DNA from: Actinomycetota bacterium
GTDB taxonomy: Bacteria > Actinomycetota > Acidimicrobiia > Acidimicrobiales > Ilumatobacteraceae
Reading direction: 5' to 3'
Assembly: GCA_017856115.1 (NCBI GenBank)
Contig: JAFMFM010000002.1
Coordinates: 27,187-91,186 of the forward strand
Length of the DNA stretch: 64,000 bases
A program made the position numbers and the translations under genes. Within the stretch, counting starts at the first letter, position 1, and each line of letters opens with the position of its first letter. Positions 35,469 to 43,831 of this stretch are shown piece by piece. The notes beneath the pieces are model-generated. The model did not search any database. It saw only the letters and a program-made list of their open reading frames with translations, and was not told the origin of the DNA.

Positions 35469-36437
35469 ATGGCAGTGAACAACGTTTGGGTGTTTGCGCA
35501 AGGAAACAACGGCGCAATCACCAGCTTCACCGCAGAATTGCTCACCAAGGCGCGCAGTCTCACCGACAACGTCTCGGCATTCGTACCCGGAGACGGTTCA
35601 GCACTCGCCGATGTGCTCGGAAAGTACGGCGCAAAGAAGGTGTACTCCACGGGTGACCTCGGGGGTCGGCTCGTTGGTGTGGCGGCGTCAAATGCGATGA
35701 AGTCGGTGATCGATGGCGGGGACAAGCCCGACCTCATCCTGTTCCCGCAGAATTACGACGGTCGCGACACCATCGCGCGGTTGTCGGTGAAGCTCGGGGT
35801 TACCGTGCTCACCAACAGCATCGACATCGCAATTAACGGCGGCGACGTCGTGGCGACCACGCCGATCTTCGGTGGCAACGTGCTGTTTGCCACGGCCTTC
35901 ACCGGCCCCGGCCCGCACCTGGCATCGTTCCGACCCAAGAGCTTCGCCGCCGAGGAGAGCGGTGGCGGTGCGGCACAGGTCGTTGCCGTGACGGTGCCGG
36001 ATGGCGGGGCAACGGCGGCCGCACGGGTCACCGCGGTTCACGTCGAAGAGACCAGTGGTCCCAAGTTGGACGAAGCCAACATCGTGGTGTCCGGCGGACG
36101 AGGACTGGGCGAATCCACCAATTTTGCGATGGTGGAGGAGTTGGCGAAGTTGCTACACGGTGCACCCGGCGCCTCTCGCGCCATCGTCGACGCGGGTTGG
36201 GTGCCGTACTCCTACCAAGTGGGACAAACCGGCAAAGTGGTGAAGCCCAGCGTGTACATCGCTGCAGGAATCTCCGGCGCCACGCAACACATGGTGGGTA
36301 TGAAGGGCTCCAAGAACATCATCGCCATCAACAAGGACAAGGAGGCACCCATTTTTGCGGTTGCCGACTTGGGCATCGTGGGCGACGTACACAAGGTGCT
36401 TCCAAAGTTGATCGAAGCATTGAAGGCGCGCGGCTAA
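35469..36437 (+). CDS. etfA: Electron transfer flavoprotein alpha subunit
   Basis: ETF alpha, 322 residues. The C-terminal FAD-binding domain carries [14 protein letters not shown], the [19 protein letters not shown] block, [16 protein letters not shown] and the final [17 protein letters not shown] strong ribosome site AGGAGGA (35454-35460) lies eight bases before the ATG. It pairs with etfB in one operon, and the next gene is convergent. Confidence 0.96.
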   Translation: MAVNNVWVFAQGNNGAITSFTAELLTKARSLTDNVSAFVPGDGSALADVLGKYGAKKVYSTGDLGGRLVGVAASNAMKSVIDGGDKPDLILFPQNYDGRDTIARLSVKLGVTVLTNSIDIAINGGDVVATTPIFGGNVLFATAFTGPGPHLASFRPKSFAAEESGGGAAQVVAVTVPDGGATAAARVTAVHVEETSGPKLDEANIVVSGGRGLGESTNFAMVEELAKLLHGAPGASRAIVDAGWVPYSYQVGQTGKVVKPSVYIAAGISGATQHMVGMKGSKNIIAINKDKEAPIFAVADLGIVGDVHKVLPKLIEALKARG

Positions 36438-36452
36438 CGCGGCGACGTGTGG

Positions 36453-36470
36453 CGCTGGTCTACACCAGCG
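36453..36470. terminator. Weak hairpin at a convergent gene junction
   Basis: CGCTGGT, loop CTAC, ACCAGCG forms a 7-bp stem between etfA and the convergent SCO1664-like gene, covering the latter's stop. There is no T tract, so it could at most be a weak bidirectional terminator or barrier to readthrough. Confidence 0.3.
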
Positions 36471-37167
36471 GCCATGGGTAGCGCCGACCGCTCTCATCGA
36501 CGGGAAACCGTCGGTGTTCCAGCAGCCATCCTGCGCGATGGGCGAGTGCCTCCACCTCGTCGCTGTCGAGGAGCGACGCCACCTCCAGTGGCACGGTATC
36601 CGACACGCGTCGCACTGCGTCGAGCAACGGCTCGGGAATCTCCTCGCCACCGAACTCCCAGATGACCGTTCGCAGCTTGAAGTCGGCGGAGAAACACAGA
36701 CCGTGATCGATGCCCCACACGTGGCGTTGTGCATCGATCAACACGTGACCGGATTTTCGATCGGTGTTGTTCGCCACGATGTCGTAGACGGCGATGTTGC
36801 GAAATTGTTGGTGTAACTCGGGCTGATTCTCGAACAGCGTGAAGTAGTGCTGCTCGAAGTCGGCATCGATCAGCAACTGCAACGATCCTTCGCCCAGGGG
36901 TCCTTCACGTAGGACGGTGACGGGGACGAAGTCGAATCCCATTGCGACGGCCAGTCGGTACGCGGCAACCTCACGTCGGTGGAGTCCCGGGGCGAAGTCC
37001 CACAGGGGACGCTCACCGCGTAACGGCTTGTAGATGGCCCGACACTCCAGATCGGCGAGCGACACCCTCACCAGGAAGGTGGCGTTGCTGCTGTATGGCA
37101 TCCGCATTTCCACTTCGATGTCGCCTTCGGCGAGCAGCCGATGCGGCACTAGTTCATTTTCGGGCAT
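36460..37167 (-). CDS. SCO1664-family protein, PI3/4-kinase-like fold
   Basis: Actinobacterial protein of unknown function, 235 residues, third gene of a conserved trio. It has kinase-like motifs: AIYKPLRGE (nucleotide-lysine region, about 43-51), AVYDIVANNTDRKSGHVL (catalytic-loop-like Asp/Asn) and WGIDHGLCFS (metal-Asp, DFG-like). These suggest a phosphotransferase related to the PI3/PI4 kinase or HipA fold. The start at 37167 overlaps the DUF3090 gene by 19 bases. Its substrate is unknown. Confidence 0.85.
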   Translation of the reverse strand: MPENELVPHRLLAEGDIEVEMRMPYSSNATFLVRVSLADLECRAIYKPLRGERPLWDFAPGLHRREVAAYRLAVAMGFDFVPVTVLREGPLGEGSLQLLIDADFEQHYFTLFENQPELHQQFRNIAVYDIVANNTDRKSGHVLIDAQRHVWGIDHGLCFSADFKLRTVIWEFGGEEIPEPLLDAVRRVSDTVPLEVASLLDSDEVEALAHRAGWLLEHRRFPVDESGRRYPWPLV

Positions 37168-37646
37168 GCATGTCCGTCACGGTTCATTGGCAGCCCACAG
37201 AATGCACACGGTGGACGCCCCGCACGAACGAGACGATCGGCGTGTTCACAAAACGCAACGGCTTGGGCGCGAGTAATGCGAACGCGCACGCGACTGGCGT
37301 CGAACTCCGGGTCGTCCTCGGGTGAAATTTCCTCGAACTGCAGGATGAGGTGATCGTCGCGACGATCGTATGCGAGTCCGACACTGCCCAGCGCAAACGC
37401 CGCATCGTCGGGCTCGACGAACGGGGAGTTGCGAAGGGAACCGGGAGATACCGCGGGTGCGTCCTCCAGGGTTTTTCGGAGGAACACCGCCAACGCGGAA
37501 ATCTGCTCCTTCTCGCACTTGATGGTCAGTAGATCGCCCGCGTCGCCGATTTGCAGGAAGAACGTCCGCGCGCCCGGCAAACCAATCACGCCGGCGGTGA
37601 ACGCTTCGGTGGACTCGTAGTCACGGTACAAACTCACGTCGGGCAC
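37149..37646 (-). CDS. DUF3090 family protein with C-terminal zinc-ribbon-like motif
   Basis: Unknown function, about 165 residues, middle gene of the trio. The core FTAGVIGLPGARTFFLQI (about 17-34) and the end CAFCGLPMNRDGHACPKMN are diagnostic. The C-x2-C and H-x-C groups look like a zinc-binding ribbon. The start is uncertain. Several GTG codons exist at 37685, 37649, 37646 and 37637, and I prefer 37646 because family members begin 10-16 residues before the core. The upstream phosphatase stop is at 37654. Confidence 0.85.
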   Translation of the reverse strand: MPDVSLYRDYESTEAFTAGVIGLPGARTFFLQIGDAGDLLTIKCEKEQISALAVFLRKTLEDAPAVSPGSLRNSPFVEPDDAAFALGSVGLAYDRRDDHLILQFEEISPEDDPEFDASRVRVRITRAQAVAFCEHADRLVRAGRPPCAFCGLPMNRDGHACPKMN

Positions 37647-37653
37647 CACACGT

Positions 37654-38286
37654 TCATGATGGACGAAGTTCGCGCAGCGAACCACCCGTGGAATTGACGG
37701 TGAGCACGATCGGGGTCGTGTCGGTGTAGAGAATCGCCGTCACCGAACACGTGGAAATGACGATGCGTTGGAATAGGTCGAGGGGCGTTCCCATGGCGTG
37801 GGCGACTGCCGCCTTGATGGGATCCGCGTGCGACACGCAGACGATCGTCTTGCCGGCGTGTCGCCGACGAAGCAGGTCGAGTGCCCCAACCATCCGTGAC
37901 TGCATCTCCATGAAACTTTCGCCGTCGGGAAAACGAAACCCACTGGGAGCGCGTTGCACGGCGGTCCACTGTGGTTTGCGATAGAGACGCCGCAGTGACT
38001 GGCCGGTCCATGCGCCGAAGTCGCACTCGAGCAGGCCTCGTTCGATACGCACGGGGACGCGTAGCGCACGACTGATGGGTGCCGCTGTTTCCCGTGCTCG
38101 TTCGAGTGGCGACGAATAGATCGCGGCCACGTTGCCGAGTTCGGCGATACGTTCGGCCGCGTGTGCCGCTTGCTCCTTGCCACGCTCGGCCAGGTGCAAA
38201 CCCCGGGCTCGTCCCGGCAGAACTTTCCCCGTGGTGGGTGTGGTGCCGTGGCGCACCAGGAGAACGAGCGTCGGCTTGCCAGACAT
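37654..38286 (-). CDS. MSMEG_4193-family histidine phosphatase
   Basis: Phosphoglycerate-mutase-like histidine phosphatase of 210 residues, first gene of the trio. The catalytic motif is LVRHGTTPTTGKVLPGR (His at about residue 13), then YSSPLERARETA and the distal His in CVSHADPIKAAVAHAMG. In mycobacteria and Streptomyces it sits beside DUF3090 and SCO1664-like genes, often near mycothiol biosynthesis mshC. mshC is not seen here. Together with a kinase-like and a zinc-ribbon partner this suggests a phospho-transfer module of unknown target. Confidence 0.88.
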   Translation of the reverse strand: MSGKPTLVLLVRHGTTPTTGKVLPGRARGLHLAERGKEQAAHAAERIAELGNVAAIYSSPLERARETAAPISRALRVPVRIERGLLECDFGAWTGQSLRRLYRKPQWTAVQRAPSGFRFPDGESFMEMQSRMVGALDLLRRRHAGKTIVCVSHADPIKAAVAHAMGTPLDLFQRIVISTCSVTAILYTDTTPIVLTVNSTGGSLRELRPS

Positions 38287-38327
38287 GCGTGCTCAACCTA
38301 TCCCCACATCTCGTAGCGTCACGGTTG

Positions 38328-39071
38328 GTGGGCAAGGGAAGGCGTGCGACGCGCGACACGCAGGTGCGGCTGCGCGACGAGATCGAGGCATGTCGGGCGT
38401 GTCCGCGGTTGGTGAGATGGCGCGAGACCGTGGCTCGCGAGCGCAAAGCCGCATACCGCGACGAGACCTATTGGGGAAAACCAATCAGCGGGTTCGGTGA
38501 CGCCGGTGCTCGCGTGATCGTGCTCGGGTTGGCTCCGGGTGCACACGGAGCCAATCGAACCGGACGAGTGTTCACCGGTGATCGAAGTGGTGACTGGTTG
38601 TTCCGGGCAATGCACAGGGCGGGATTTGCAAGCAGCGCAACCTCGCATGCACGCAACGACGGTCTGCGGCTCTCCGATGCCTGGGTGACGGTTGCAGTTC
38701 GCTGTGCGCCACCCGACAACAAGCCGCTACCAATCGAGAAGAAGCGCTGCGCGCCGTTTTTGGAACGGGAACTCGCCATGTTGTCGAACATGCGGGTGGT
38801 GGTGTGTCTCGGGAATTTTGCCTACGTGGCAGCGTGCGACTACTTCGAAGTGTCGCCCCGGCCGAAGTTCGCGCACGGGGCAGAGGTTGAGGTACCGGCC
38901 GTCGCACGGGGCACTGCGGTTGGTGCGCACGGCTCGTCGGTTGGCGGGCACGGCGCGGTAACGCTGCTGTGTTCGTATCATCCGAGCCAGCAAAATACGT
39001 TTACCGGTCGTCTTACCGAACGAATGCTCGACGGCGTCTTCTCGCGAGCTGCACACCTCGTGCACGGTTGA
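38328..39071 (+). CDS. Family 5 uracil-DNA glycosylase (UDGb)
   Basis: Removes uracil and other deaminated bases from DNA. Motif A is GLAPGAHGANRTGRVFTGD (about residues 62-80) and the distal motif is YHPSQQNTFTGR. Four conserved cysteines of the family [4Fe-4S] cluster are partly visible at ACRACPRL and in AVRCAPP, with another at VVCLGNF. GTG 38328 is the preferred start; the longer upstream frame is a shadow of the divergent phosphatase. It has 247 residues. An Ala/Gly/His-rich insert (about 195-215) precedes the last motif. Confidence 0.92.
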   Translation: MGKGRRATRDTQVRLRDEIEACRACPRLVRWRETVARERKAAYRDETYWGKPISGFGDAGARVIVLGLAPGAHGANRTGRVFTGDRSGDWLFRAMHRAGFASSATSHARNDGLRLSDAWVTVAVRCAPPDNKPLPIEKKRCAPFLERELAMLSNMRVVVCLGNFAYVAACDYFEVSPRPKFAHGAEVEVPAVARGTAVGAHGSSVGGHGAVTLLCSYHPSQQNTFTGRLTERMLDGVFSRAAHLVHG

Positions 39072-39179
39072 AGCCCGGCGCCAGCGATTCGCGACTGACG
39101 TACAGTGCGATGGGCCGGCGGTCCGTTGTGGCGCCGCCTGGTGAGGTGATAGGTCGGTTCTGTCGCCGCGTGATCGGGT

Positions 39180-40364
39180 TTAGTGCGCCGCTGGCGCGGT
39201 GCCGTCGGCCTTCTTCTTTGGTGGTGGTACGCCGATCTTCACCGAGGTTTCCGCGAACTCGGGCCAACGGCGACGGCTCACCACGCTGAGGAGTCGCAGC
39301 AACTTCATCGCCTTCTCGTCGGTTTGGGCGGGGCGAGCGACCACCGAACCGTCCTTGATCATTCGATTCATCACCTCTTCACCCAGTTCGGTACGCACCA
39401 CGCACAGGGTCCAGTCGTTGTCCTCGCCGATACCACCGGTGGAGATGTCGGCATGTTCTGCGGCGAAGTCGGGACACATCTTGCAACCTTCGCGCGTCCA
39501 TTGATGACATTCCTTCAGGTCGATCTCGTGGAACGATCCATCGCGCATCCAGATCTGGAATGCACCCTTGATGTTCATCTTCACCATGTCTTCCTTGCGC
39601 AAGCCGTACTTGGCAAGGAAGAGTTCTTCGAAGATTGCATCGTCGAACGTCTTGGAGCACAGGAGTCCGATGTTGAACAGGAACGGCTTGCCGATCTTTC
39701 CGGCCTTGCGCTTCCACATCACCGGAAGTACCGAGGATTGACAACTCATGCCCACCAGCGCGATGCGTTGCAGGCCGGCGTCGGCCGCCTCCTTGATGGC
39801 CAGGGTGTTGGCGGAGTAGGTGTACCGACTACCCGACGACGCGAGAACCTCTTCACGCGTGCGGGCGAGACCGGGTTTTGCCTTCCAGTTCGACCCGTCC
39901 CCGTCGAGGAAACTCGTGAGGGCCGCATCGATGTAGTCGTGTTGCAACAGCCAGATGAGCATTGCTCCGACGAAGCCGCCATCCTGACCCTTCTTGTGTG
40001 TTTCGTCGTCGGCGGCACGAACCAGCAACAGTTGGCGGTACTGACCGTACATCTCGTCGTCCTGGCGAGTGCGACCGAAGAGGTGCTGATCGGCCTCCTG
40101 CTCCCAGTTGCGGAATCGCGGACACGCCCGCGTACACGTGGTGCAACCCTTCTCCCCGTGACCGCAATTGGTGGGACCGAGTTCCTCCTCGAGATGGAAC
40201 GGCTTGTACTTGCCTTCCTCGTGTTCGTAACCGATCACATCGTGCGGGCATGAAATGACGCATCCGGCGCATCCGGTGCACAGACCGGTGTTGATGACTT
40301 CTTCGTAGAGCTCCTTCCACTGCGCAGTCCAGCGGGTGGTGGGAGGGGCTTCGGCTACCGACAC
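39180..40364 (-). CDS. Ferredoxin-FrhB fusion, coenzyme F420-linked oxidoreductase subunit
   Basis: FrhB/FdhB-like F420-binding protein of 394 residues with its own iron-sulfur domain. Two cysteine groups are at C29-x2-C32-x2-C35-x3-C39 and C67-x6-C74-x2-C77-x3-C81. The F420/FAD-binding FrhB core follows (DGGFVGAMLIWLL, VGMSCQSSVLP, NIGLLCSKTFDD) with a third cysteine region ECHQWTREGCKMCPDF and VSTGG-like DISTGGIG. No hydrogenase genes lie nearby, so it probably couples F420 to ferredoxin or an unknown acceptor. The start is GTG 40364 with TAGAGT seven bases upstream. It is divergent from an acyl-CoA dehydrogenase. Confidence 0.88.
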   Translation of the reverse strand: MSVAEAPPTTRWTAQWKELYEEVINTGLCTGCAGCVISCPHDVIGYEHEEGKYKPFHLEEELGPTNCGHGEKGCTTCTRACPRFRNWEQEADQHLFGRTRQDDEMYGQYRQLLLVRAADDETHKKGQDGGFVGAMLIWLLQHDYIDAALTSFLDGDGSNWKAKPGLARTREEVLASSGSRYTYSANTLAIKEAADAGLQRIALVGMSCQSSVLPVMWKRKAGKIGKPFLFNIGLLCSKTFDDAIFEELFLAKYGLRKEDMVKMNIKGAFQIWMRDGSFHEIDLKECHQWTREGCKMCPDFAAEHADISTGGIGEDNDWTLCVVRTELGEEVMNRMIKDGSVVARPAQTDEKAMKLLRLLSVVSRRRWPEFAETSVKIGVPPPKKKADGTAPAAH

Positions 40365-40371
40365 GCCGACA

Positions 40372-40377
40372 ACTCTA
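40372..40377 (-). promoter_or_regulatory. Putative -10 element for the leaderless FrhB-like gene
   Basis: TAGAGT on the minus strand, seven bases, then GTG at 40364. No Shine-Dalgarno sequence. Confidence 0.45.
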
Positions 40378-40437
40378 CGATGCCCGTTCTCGAACAACGG
40401 ACTCACGCTCGAATCGTCGTTTGTCCTTCGGTTCCGA

Positions 40438-40443
40438 CAGAAT
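40438..40443 (+). promoter_or_regulatory. Putative -10 element for the acyl-CoA dehydrogenase gene
   Basis: CAGAAT, six bases, then the ATG at 40450. The gap has no Shine-Dalgarno sequence, which fits a leaderless transcript. Confidence 0.35.
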
Positions 40444-40449
40444 ACGTGC

Positions 40450-41703
40450 ATGGCATCGAGCATCATCACGTATCCCCCCGAAGTCGAGGCGTTTCGTACC
40501 GAGGTACGGTCATGGCTCGAGGCCAACCTTCCCCAAGGTTGGTTCGACGAGGGATTCGAGCTGTCCGCAGAAGCGCGCAAGAAGTTCAACGACGAATGGC
40601 CCGAAAAGTTGCACAAGGGCGGTTGGATTTGTGCGACGTGGCCAAAGGAGTATGGCGGCAAGGGACTCTCCACGTTGCAGGGTGTGGTGCTGAACGAGGA
40701 GTTTGCACGGGCACGCGCCCCGATGCGAGCCGACTTCTTTGGGGACACCCTCGTGGGTCCGACGTTGCTGCAGTGGGGTACAGAGGAACAAAAAAAGGAG
40801 TTCCTGCCCCAGATCCTCGGCGGAAAGATGCGTTGGTGCCAGGGATTCAGCGAACCAAACAGCGGTAGCGATCTCGCAAGTTTGAAGACCACCGCAGTGT
40901 TGGATGGCGACGAGTGGGTGATCAACGGTCAGAAGGTGTGGACCACCGGCGGTCACTACGCGGACTATTGCTTCCTGCTGACCCGAACCGACCCCTCTGC
41001 CCCGAAACACAAAGGCATCTCGTATCTGCTGGTGCCGATGCGCCAACCCGGTGTGGAGGTGCGCGGCATCACGCAACCCGACGGCACGGCGGAGTTCTGC
41101 GAAGTGTTCTTCACCGACGCACGTTGTCCGAAGGACAACGTGGTGGGTGGCGTGAACAACGGCTGGAAGGTTGCAAACTCGACGTTGGCGTTCGAACGCG
41201 GGATGAGTGCCACCACCGGCTACCGCAGATTCGAGGAGGAGTATCGCTTGATGGTGGAAGCGGCAACGCAGAACGGTGCCATATGCAACCACCTGGTGCG
41301 ACAGCGTCTGATGCAGTACTACAGCAAGATTCAGATTCTCAAGTACAACGGCCTGCGGTCGTTGGGTGCGAACCTGGCCGACAAGAAGGACTTCGGTGTC
41401 ATGGCCCTCGGTGCCGCGAACAAGATGTTCTGGAGTGAAATGCACAAGAACGCGATGGAACTGGCACTCGACATCTACGGCACGCACGCCATGCTGATCA
41501 ATACCGGGCCGGAATCGGGCACCTGGCCCGGTGCACTTCGTGAGAAGCGCCGAGAGGGTTACCCGGTCAGTGCGATGATGTCGTCATTCTTCTTCTCGCG
41601 TTCTGAAACCATCTGGGGCGGAACGAGTCAGATCCAGCGGAACATCGTGGGCGAGCGCGTGCTCGGACTACCCAAAGAACCGCGTCCGGCGGGTGGCGAG
41701 TAG
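40450..41703 (+). CDS. Acyl-CoA dehydrogenase family protein
   Basis: FAD enzyme of 417 residues that oxidises acyl-CoA thioesters at the alpha-beta bond and hands electrons to ETF. The middle beta domain has CQGFSEPNSGSDLASLKTTA and WVINGQKVWTTGGHYADY. The C-terminal FAD-contact block is IWGGTSQIQRNIVGERVLGLP. Start ATG 40450 (MASSIITYPPEVEAFR) replaces a longer frame that overlaps the divergent gene. Length near 400 with a long N-terminal segment resembles the ACAD10/11- or steroid-type dehydrogenases. The specific acyl group is unknown. Confidence 0.93.
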   Translation: MASSIITYPPEVEAFRTEVRSWLEANLPQGWFDEGFELSAEARKKFNDEWPEKLHKGGWICATWPKEYGGKGLSTLQGVVLNEEFARARAPMRADFFGDTLVGPTLLQWGTEEQKKEFLPQILGGKMRWCQGFSEPNSGSDLASLKTTAVLDGDEWVINGQKVWTTGGHYADYCFLLTRTDPSAPKHKGISYLLVPMRQPGVEVRGITQPDGTAEFCEVFFTDARCPKDNVVGGVNNGWKVANSTLAFERGMSATTGYRRFEEEYRLMVEAATQNGAICNHLVRQRLMQYYSKIQILKYNGLRSLGANLADKKDFGVMALGAANKMFWSEMHKNAMELALDIYGTHAMLINTGPESGTWPGALREKRREGYPVSAMMSSFFFSRSETIWGGTSQIQRNIVGERVLGLPKEPRPAGGE

Positions 41704-41706
41704 TCC

Positions 41707-42030
41707 ATGCAGTTCTTTGCCGCCATCCAGGCAGGATTCCGCAACTTCGCCAACTTCAAGGGACGCGCGTCGCGACCCGACTACTGGTGGTGGGTGCTCT
41801 TCAGCGCATTGGCACAGGCTGCGGCGTCGGGCTTCGGTGATGCGCTGTCGAATCTCGTGTCGGTGGCATTGCTCCTCCCCTCGATTGCGGTCGCCGTACG
41901 ACGCATGCACGACAGTGATCGAAGTGGGTGGTGGATCTTGTTTCCCATCGTCAATCTGGTGTTCTTGTTGCAGCGGAGTTCTGCCGGTGAAAATCGGTTC
42001 GGTCCGCCACCACCTCCACGTTTGACCTGA
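41707..42030 (+). CDS. DUF805 small membrane protein, copy 1
   Basis: Membrane protein of 107 residues with three to four short helices. FKGRASRPDYWWWVLF (about 18-33) is the DUF805 signature, then VRRMHDSDRSGWWIL, ending in a proline-rich tail GPPPPPR. It starts three bases after the dehydrogenase stop. It is about half as long in the middle as copy 2 because it lacks the extra loop and helix. Function unknown. Confidence 0.88.
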   Translation: MQFFAAIQAGFRNFANFKGRASRPDYWWWVLFSALAQAAASGFGDALSNLVSVALLLPSIAVAVRRMHDSDRSGWWILFPIVNLVFLLQRSSAGENRFGPPPPPRLT

Positions 42031-42045
42031 TCGATCGCCTGAGCG

Positions 42046-42540
42046 ATGTCGTTCATTTCCGCCATTCAGTCGGGGTTTCGCAACTACGCGAAGTTCAAGG
42101 GTCGTGCATCGCGGAGCGAATACTGGTGGTGGACCCTCTTCACGTTCCTCGTGCAGATCGCCGTCTCAGGTTTCGGCGATGGAATCGGCGGAGTCGTGAG
42201 CCTGGCGATCCTGCTGCCGAGCCTTGCCGTGCAGGTGCGACGCCTGCACGACACCAATCGCACGGGGTGGTGGATCCTGTGGCCGATCGTGTCCCTGGGT
42301 GTTGCGGTGGTGGCCTTCATTGTCGCCGCCGTTTCCGGTACGGCGGAGTTCTCGGACCCGTCCGAGTGGGACCCGACGGAGGTACTCGACGGGGTGTCGG
42401 GCGGGACCGTTGCGGTGATTGCCGTCGCGTTGCTCTTTGCACTCGTCACGGGAATCGCAAACCTGGTCTTCACCTTGCAGCGCAGTCAGCCGACGGAGAA
42501 CCGATTCGGCCCACCCCCGCCACCACGATTGCCGACGTAA
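42046..42540 (+). CDS. DUF805 small membrane protein, copy 2
   Basis: Paralogue of the preceding gene, 164 residues. It has the same opening (AIQSGFRNYAKFKGRASRSEYWWW), the same VRRLHDTNRTGWWIL and the same GPPPPPR tail. An extra segment (about 85-140) holds one more helix and an acidic loop (FSDPSEWDPTEVLDG). Tandem duplication with an insertion, or loss in copy 1, explains the pair. The stop overlaps the ogt start by one base (TAATG). Confidence 0.88.
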   Translation: MSFISAIQSGFRNYAKFKGRASRSEYWWWTLFTFLVQIAVSGFGDGIGGVVSLAILLPSLAVQVRRLHDTNRTGWWILWPIVSLGVAVVAFIVAAVSGTAEFSDPSEWDPTEVLDGVSGGTVAVIAVALLFALVTGIANLVFTLQRSQPTENRFGPPPPPRLPT

Positions 42541-43055
42541 TGCGGTACGAGGTCCACCGATCGTTACGAACGCCCGTGGGGGTACTGAGGGTTACCGCCT
42601 GTGAGCGGGGAGTGGTCGCCATCGATCGTGTTGCAAGAGCAACCACATCGAAGCAATCACATGCATCGCGCGCGACCAGTGCGACGGTGGATGCATCGAA
42701 GTTGGTCCGGGCGCAGCGCCATGCGGACGTGGCGGTTCGGCAGTTGCGCGAGTACTTCGCAGGTACTCGAACAAGGTTTTCCGTTCCTTTGCACATGGAA
42801 GGCACGGCGTTCCAGAAGCGAGCTTGGAGGACCATGCGCAAGATTCCCCATGGCTCCACCATGTCGTACGCGCAGCAAGCCCGGGCCATGGGTGCCCCCA
42901 AAGCGGTTCGGGCGGTGGGTAGCGCCAACGGTGCGAATCCGATTCCCATCATCGTGCCGTGTCATCGGGTGATCGCCAGCGACGGGTCGCTCGGCGGCTA
43001 TGCGCTCGGGCTGGCGATGAAACGACGTCTGCTTGCACTCGAACAGGGGAGTTGA
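42540..43055 (+). CDS. ogt: Methylated-DNA-protein cysteine methyltransferase
   Basis: Suicide repair protein that takes methyl groups from O6-methylguanine in DNA. The active-site motif is PIIVPCHRVI (Cys at about residue 140). The helix-turn-helix block is GSTMSYAQQARAMGAPKAVRAVGSA, and GGYALG completes the site. It has 171 residues. ATG 42540 overlaps the preceding stop; the long upstream frame is a shadow of DUF805 copy 2. It is probably in one transcript with the DUF805 pair. Confidence 0.95.
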   Translation: MRYEVHRSLRTPVGVLRVTACERGVVAIDRVARATTSKQSHASRATSATVDASKLVRAQRHADVAVRQLREYFAGTRTRFSVPLHMEGTAFQKRAWRTMRKIPHGSTMSYAQQARAMGAPKAVRAVGSANGANPIPIIVPCHRVIASDGSLGGYALGLAMKRRLLALEQGS

Positions 43056-43102
43056 CGCAGGCCGCGATCTTGACGCAGGCCGCGATCCTGACGCAGGCCG
43101 CT
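43052..43102 (+). repeat. 18-bp tandem repeat beginning at the ogt stop codon
   Basis: TTGACGCAGGCCGCGATC at 43052-43069 and again, perfectly, at 43070-43087, then a third partial copy (one mismatch, then divergence) at 43088-43102. The repeat's TGA is the ogt stop. No hairpin, spacers or dyad is seen, so this looks like slippage. Confidence 0.85.
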
Positions 43103-43104
43103 CG

Positions 43105-43830
43105 TCAGTGCGGTTGGGTGAATCCGAAGCACTCGCGAACGTTGGCATCGCTGAGCGCCTGCGCCGGCGGCCCGTAGGCCACCACTCGCTGGGCGAGCAA
43201 CATCACCGCCGTTGCAGATTCGGCATCGTGCAGATCGTGGGTGGCGAGCACCACGGTGACGCCGCGTGCACGTTCGGATGCGATGACATCGGCTACCGCG
43301 CGCTTGCCGCTCAGGTCGAGTCCCGCCGTTGGTTCGTCGAGCAACAACACTTCGGCCTGGCGGGCCAACACCTGCGCCAGGTGCGTTCGCTGCTGCTGAC
43401 CACCCGATAGTTCGCGTAGCGGTTGGTTCTCGAACTCCACGGCACCCGTTCGCTTCATGGCTTCTCTCACGATGGAGCGGTCGGTGCCCGTGGCCCGACG
43501 GAACAGGCCGAGGTGCGCGTAGCGACCCATCGCAACGATGTCCCGCGCGCGAAGCGGCAGGGTGTGGGACGACACCGGGTGCTGCGGAAGATAGGCCACC
43601 CGACGCGGTGCCGATCCCGGACGCCGTTCGAGAACGGCAATCTCGCCGTGCAGCGGGGGAAGCATTCCCGCCATGGTCTTGAGCAACGTCGACTTGCCGG
43701 AGCCGTTGGTGCCGATCAACACGACGAGTTCACCGGCGTGCACCTGCAGGGAGATGTCGCGCACGACCGAATGCACACCGTGACCGACGTCGAGGTGAGT
43801 CGCCGAGATCGTGGGTGCGGACGGTGACAT
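43105..43830 (-). CDS. znuC: Zinc/manganese-type ABC importer ATP-binding protein
   Basis: ATPase of a metal importer, 241 residues. Walker A is IGTNGSGKST (about 39-48), signature LSGGQQQRTHLAQVL, Walker B VLLLDEPTAGLD and H-loop ATHDLHDAE. It starts at ATG 43830, one base after the permease stop, rather than at the ATG at 43875 that would overlap it. Third gene of the operon with permease and His-rich binding protein, which points to zinc (or manganese). Confidence 0.9.
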   Translation of the reverse strand: MSPSAPTISATHLDVGHGVHSVVRDISLQVHAGELVVLIGTNGSGKSTLLKTMAGMLPPLHGEIAVLERRPGSAPRRVAYLPQHPVSSHTLPLRARDIVAMGRYAHLGLFRRATGTDRSIVREAMKRTGAVEFENQPLRELSGGQQQRTHLAQVLARQAEVLLLDEPTAGLDLSGKRAVADVIASERARGVTVVLATHDLHDAESATAVMLLAQRVVAYGPPAQALSDANVRECFGFTQPH

Positions 43831-43831
43831 G

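Noticed and set aside
43052..43102. CRISPR-like array
   Set aside because: Units are directly adjacent with no spacers, only 2.7 copies, and no cas genes are in the window.
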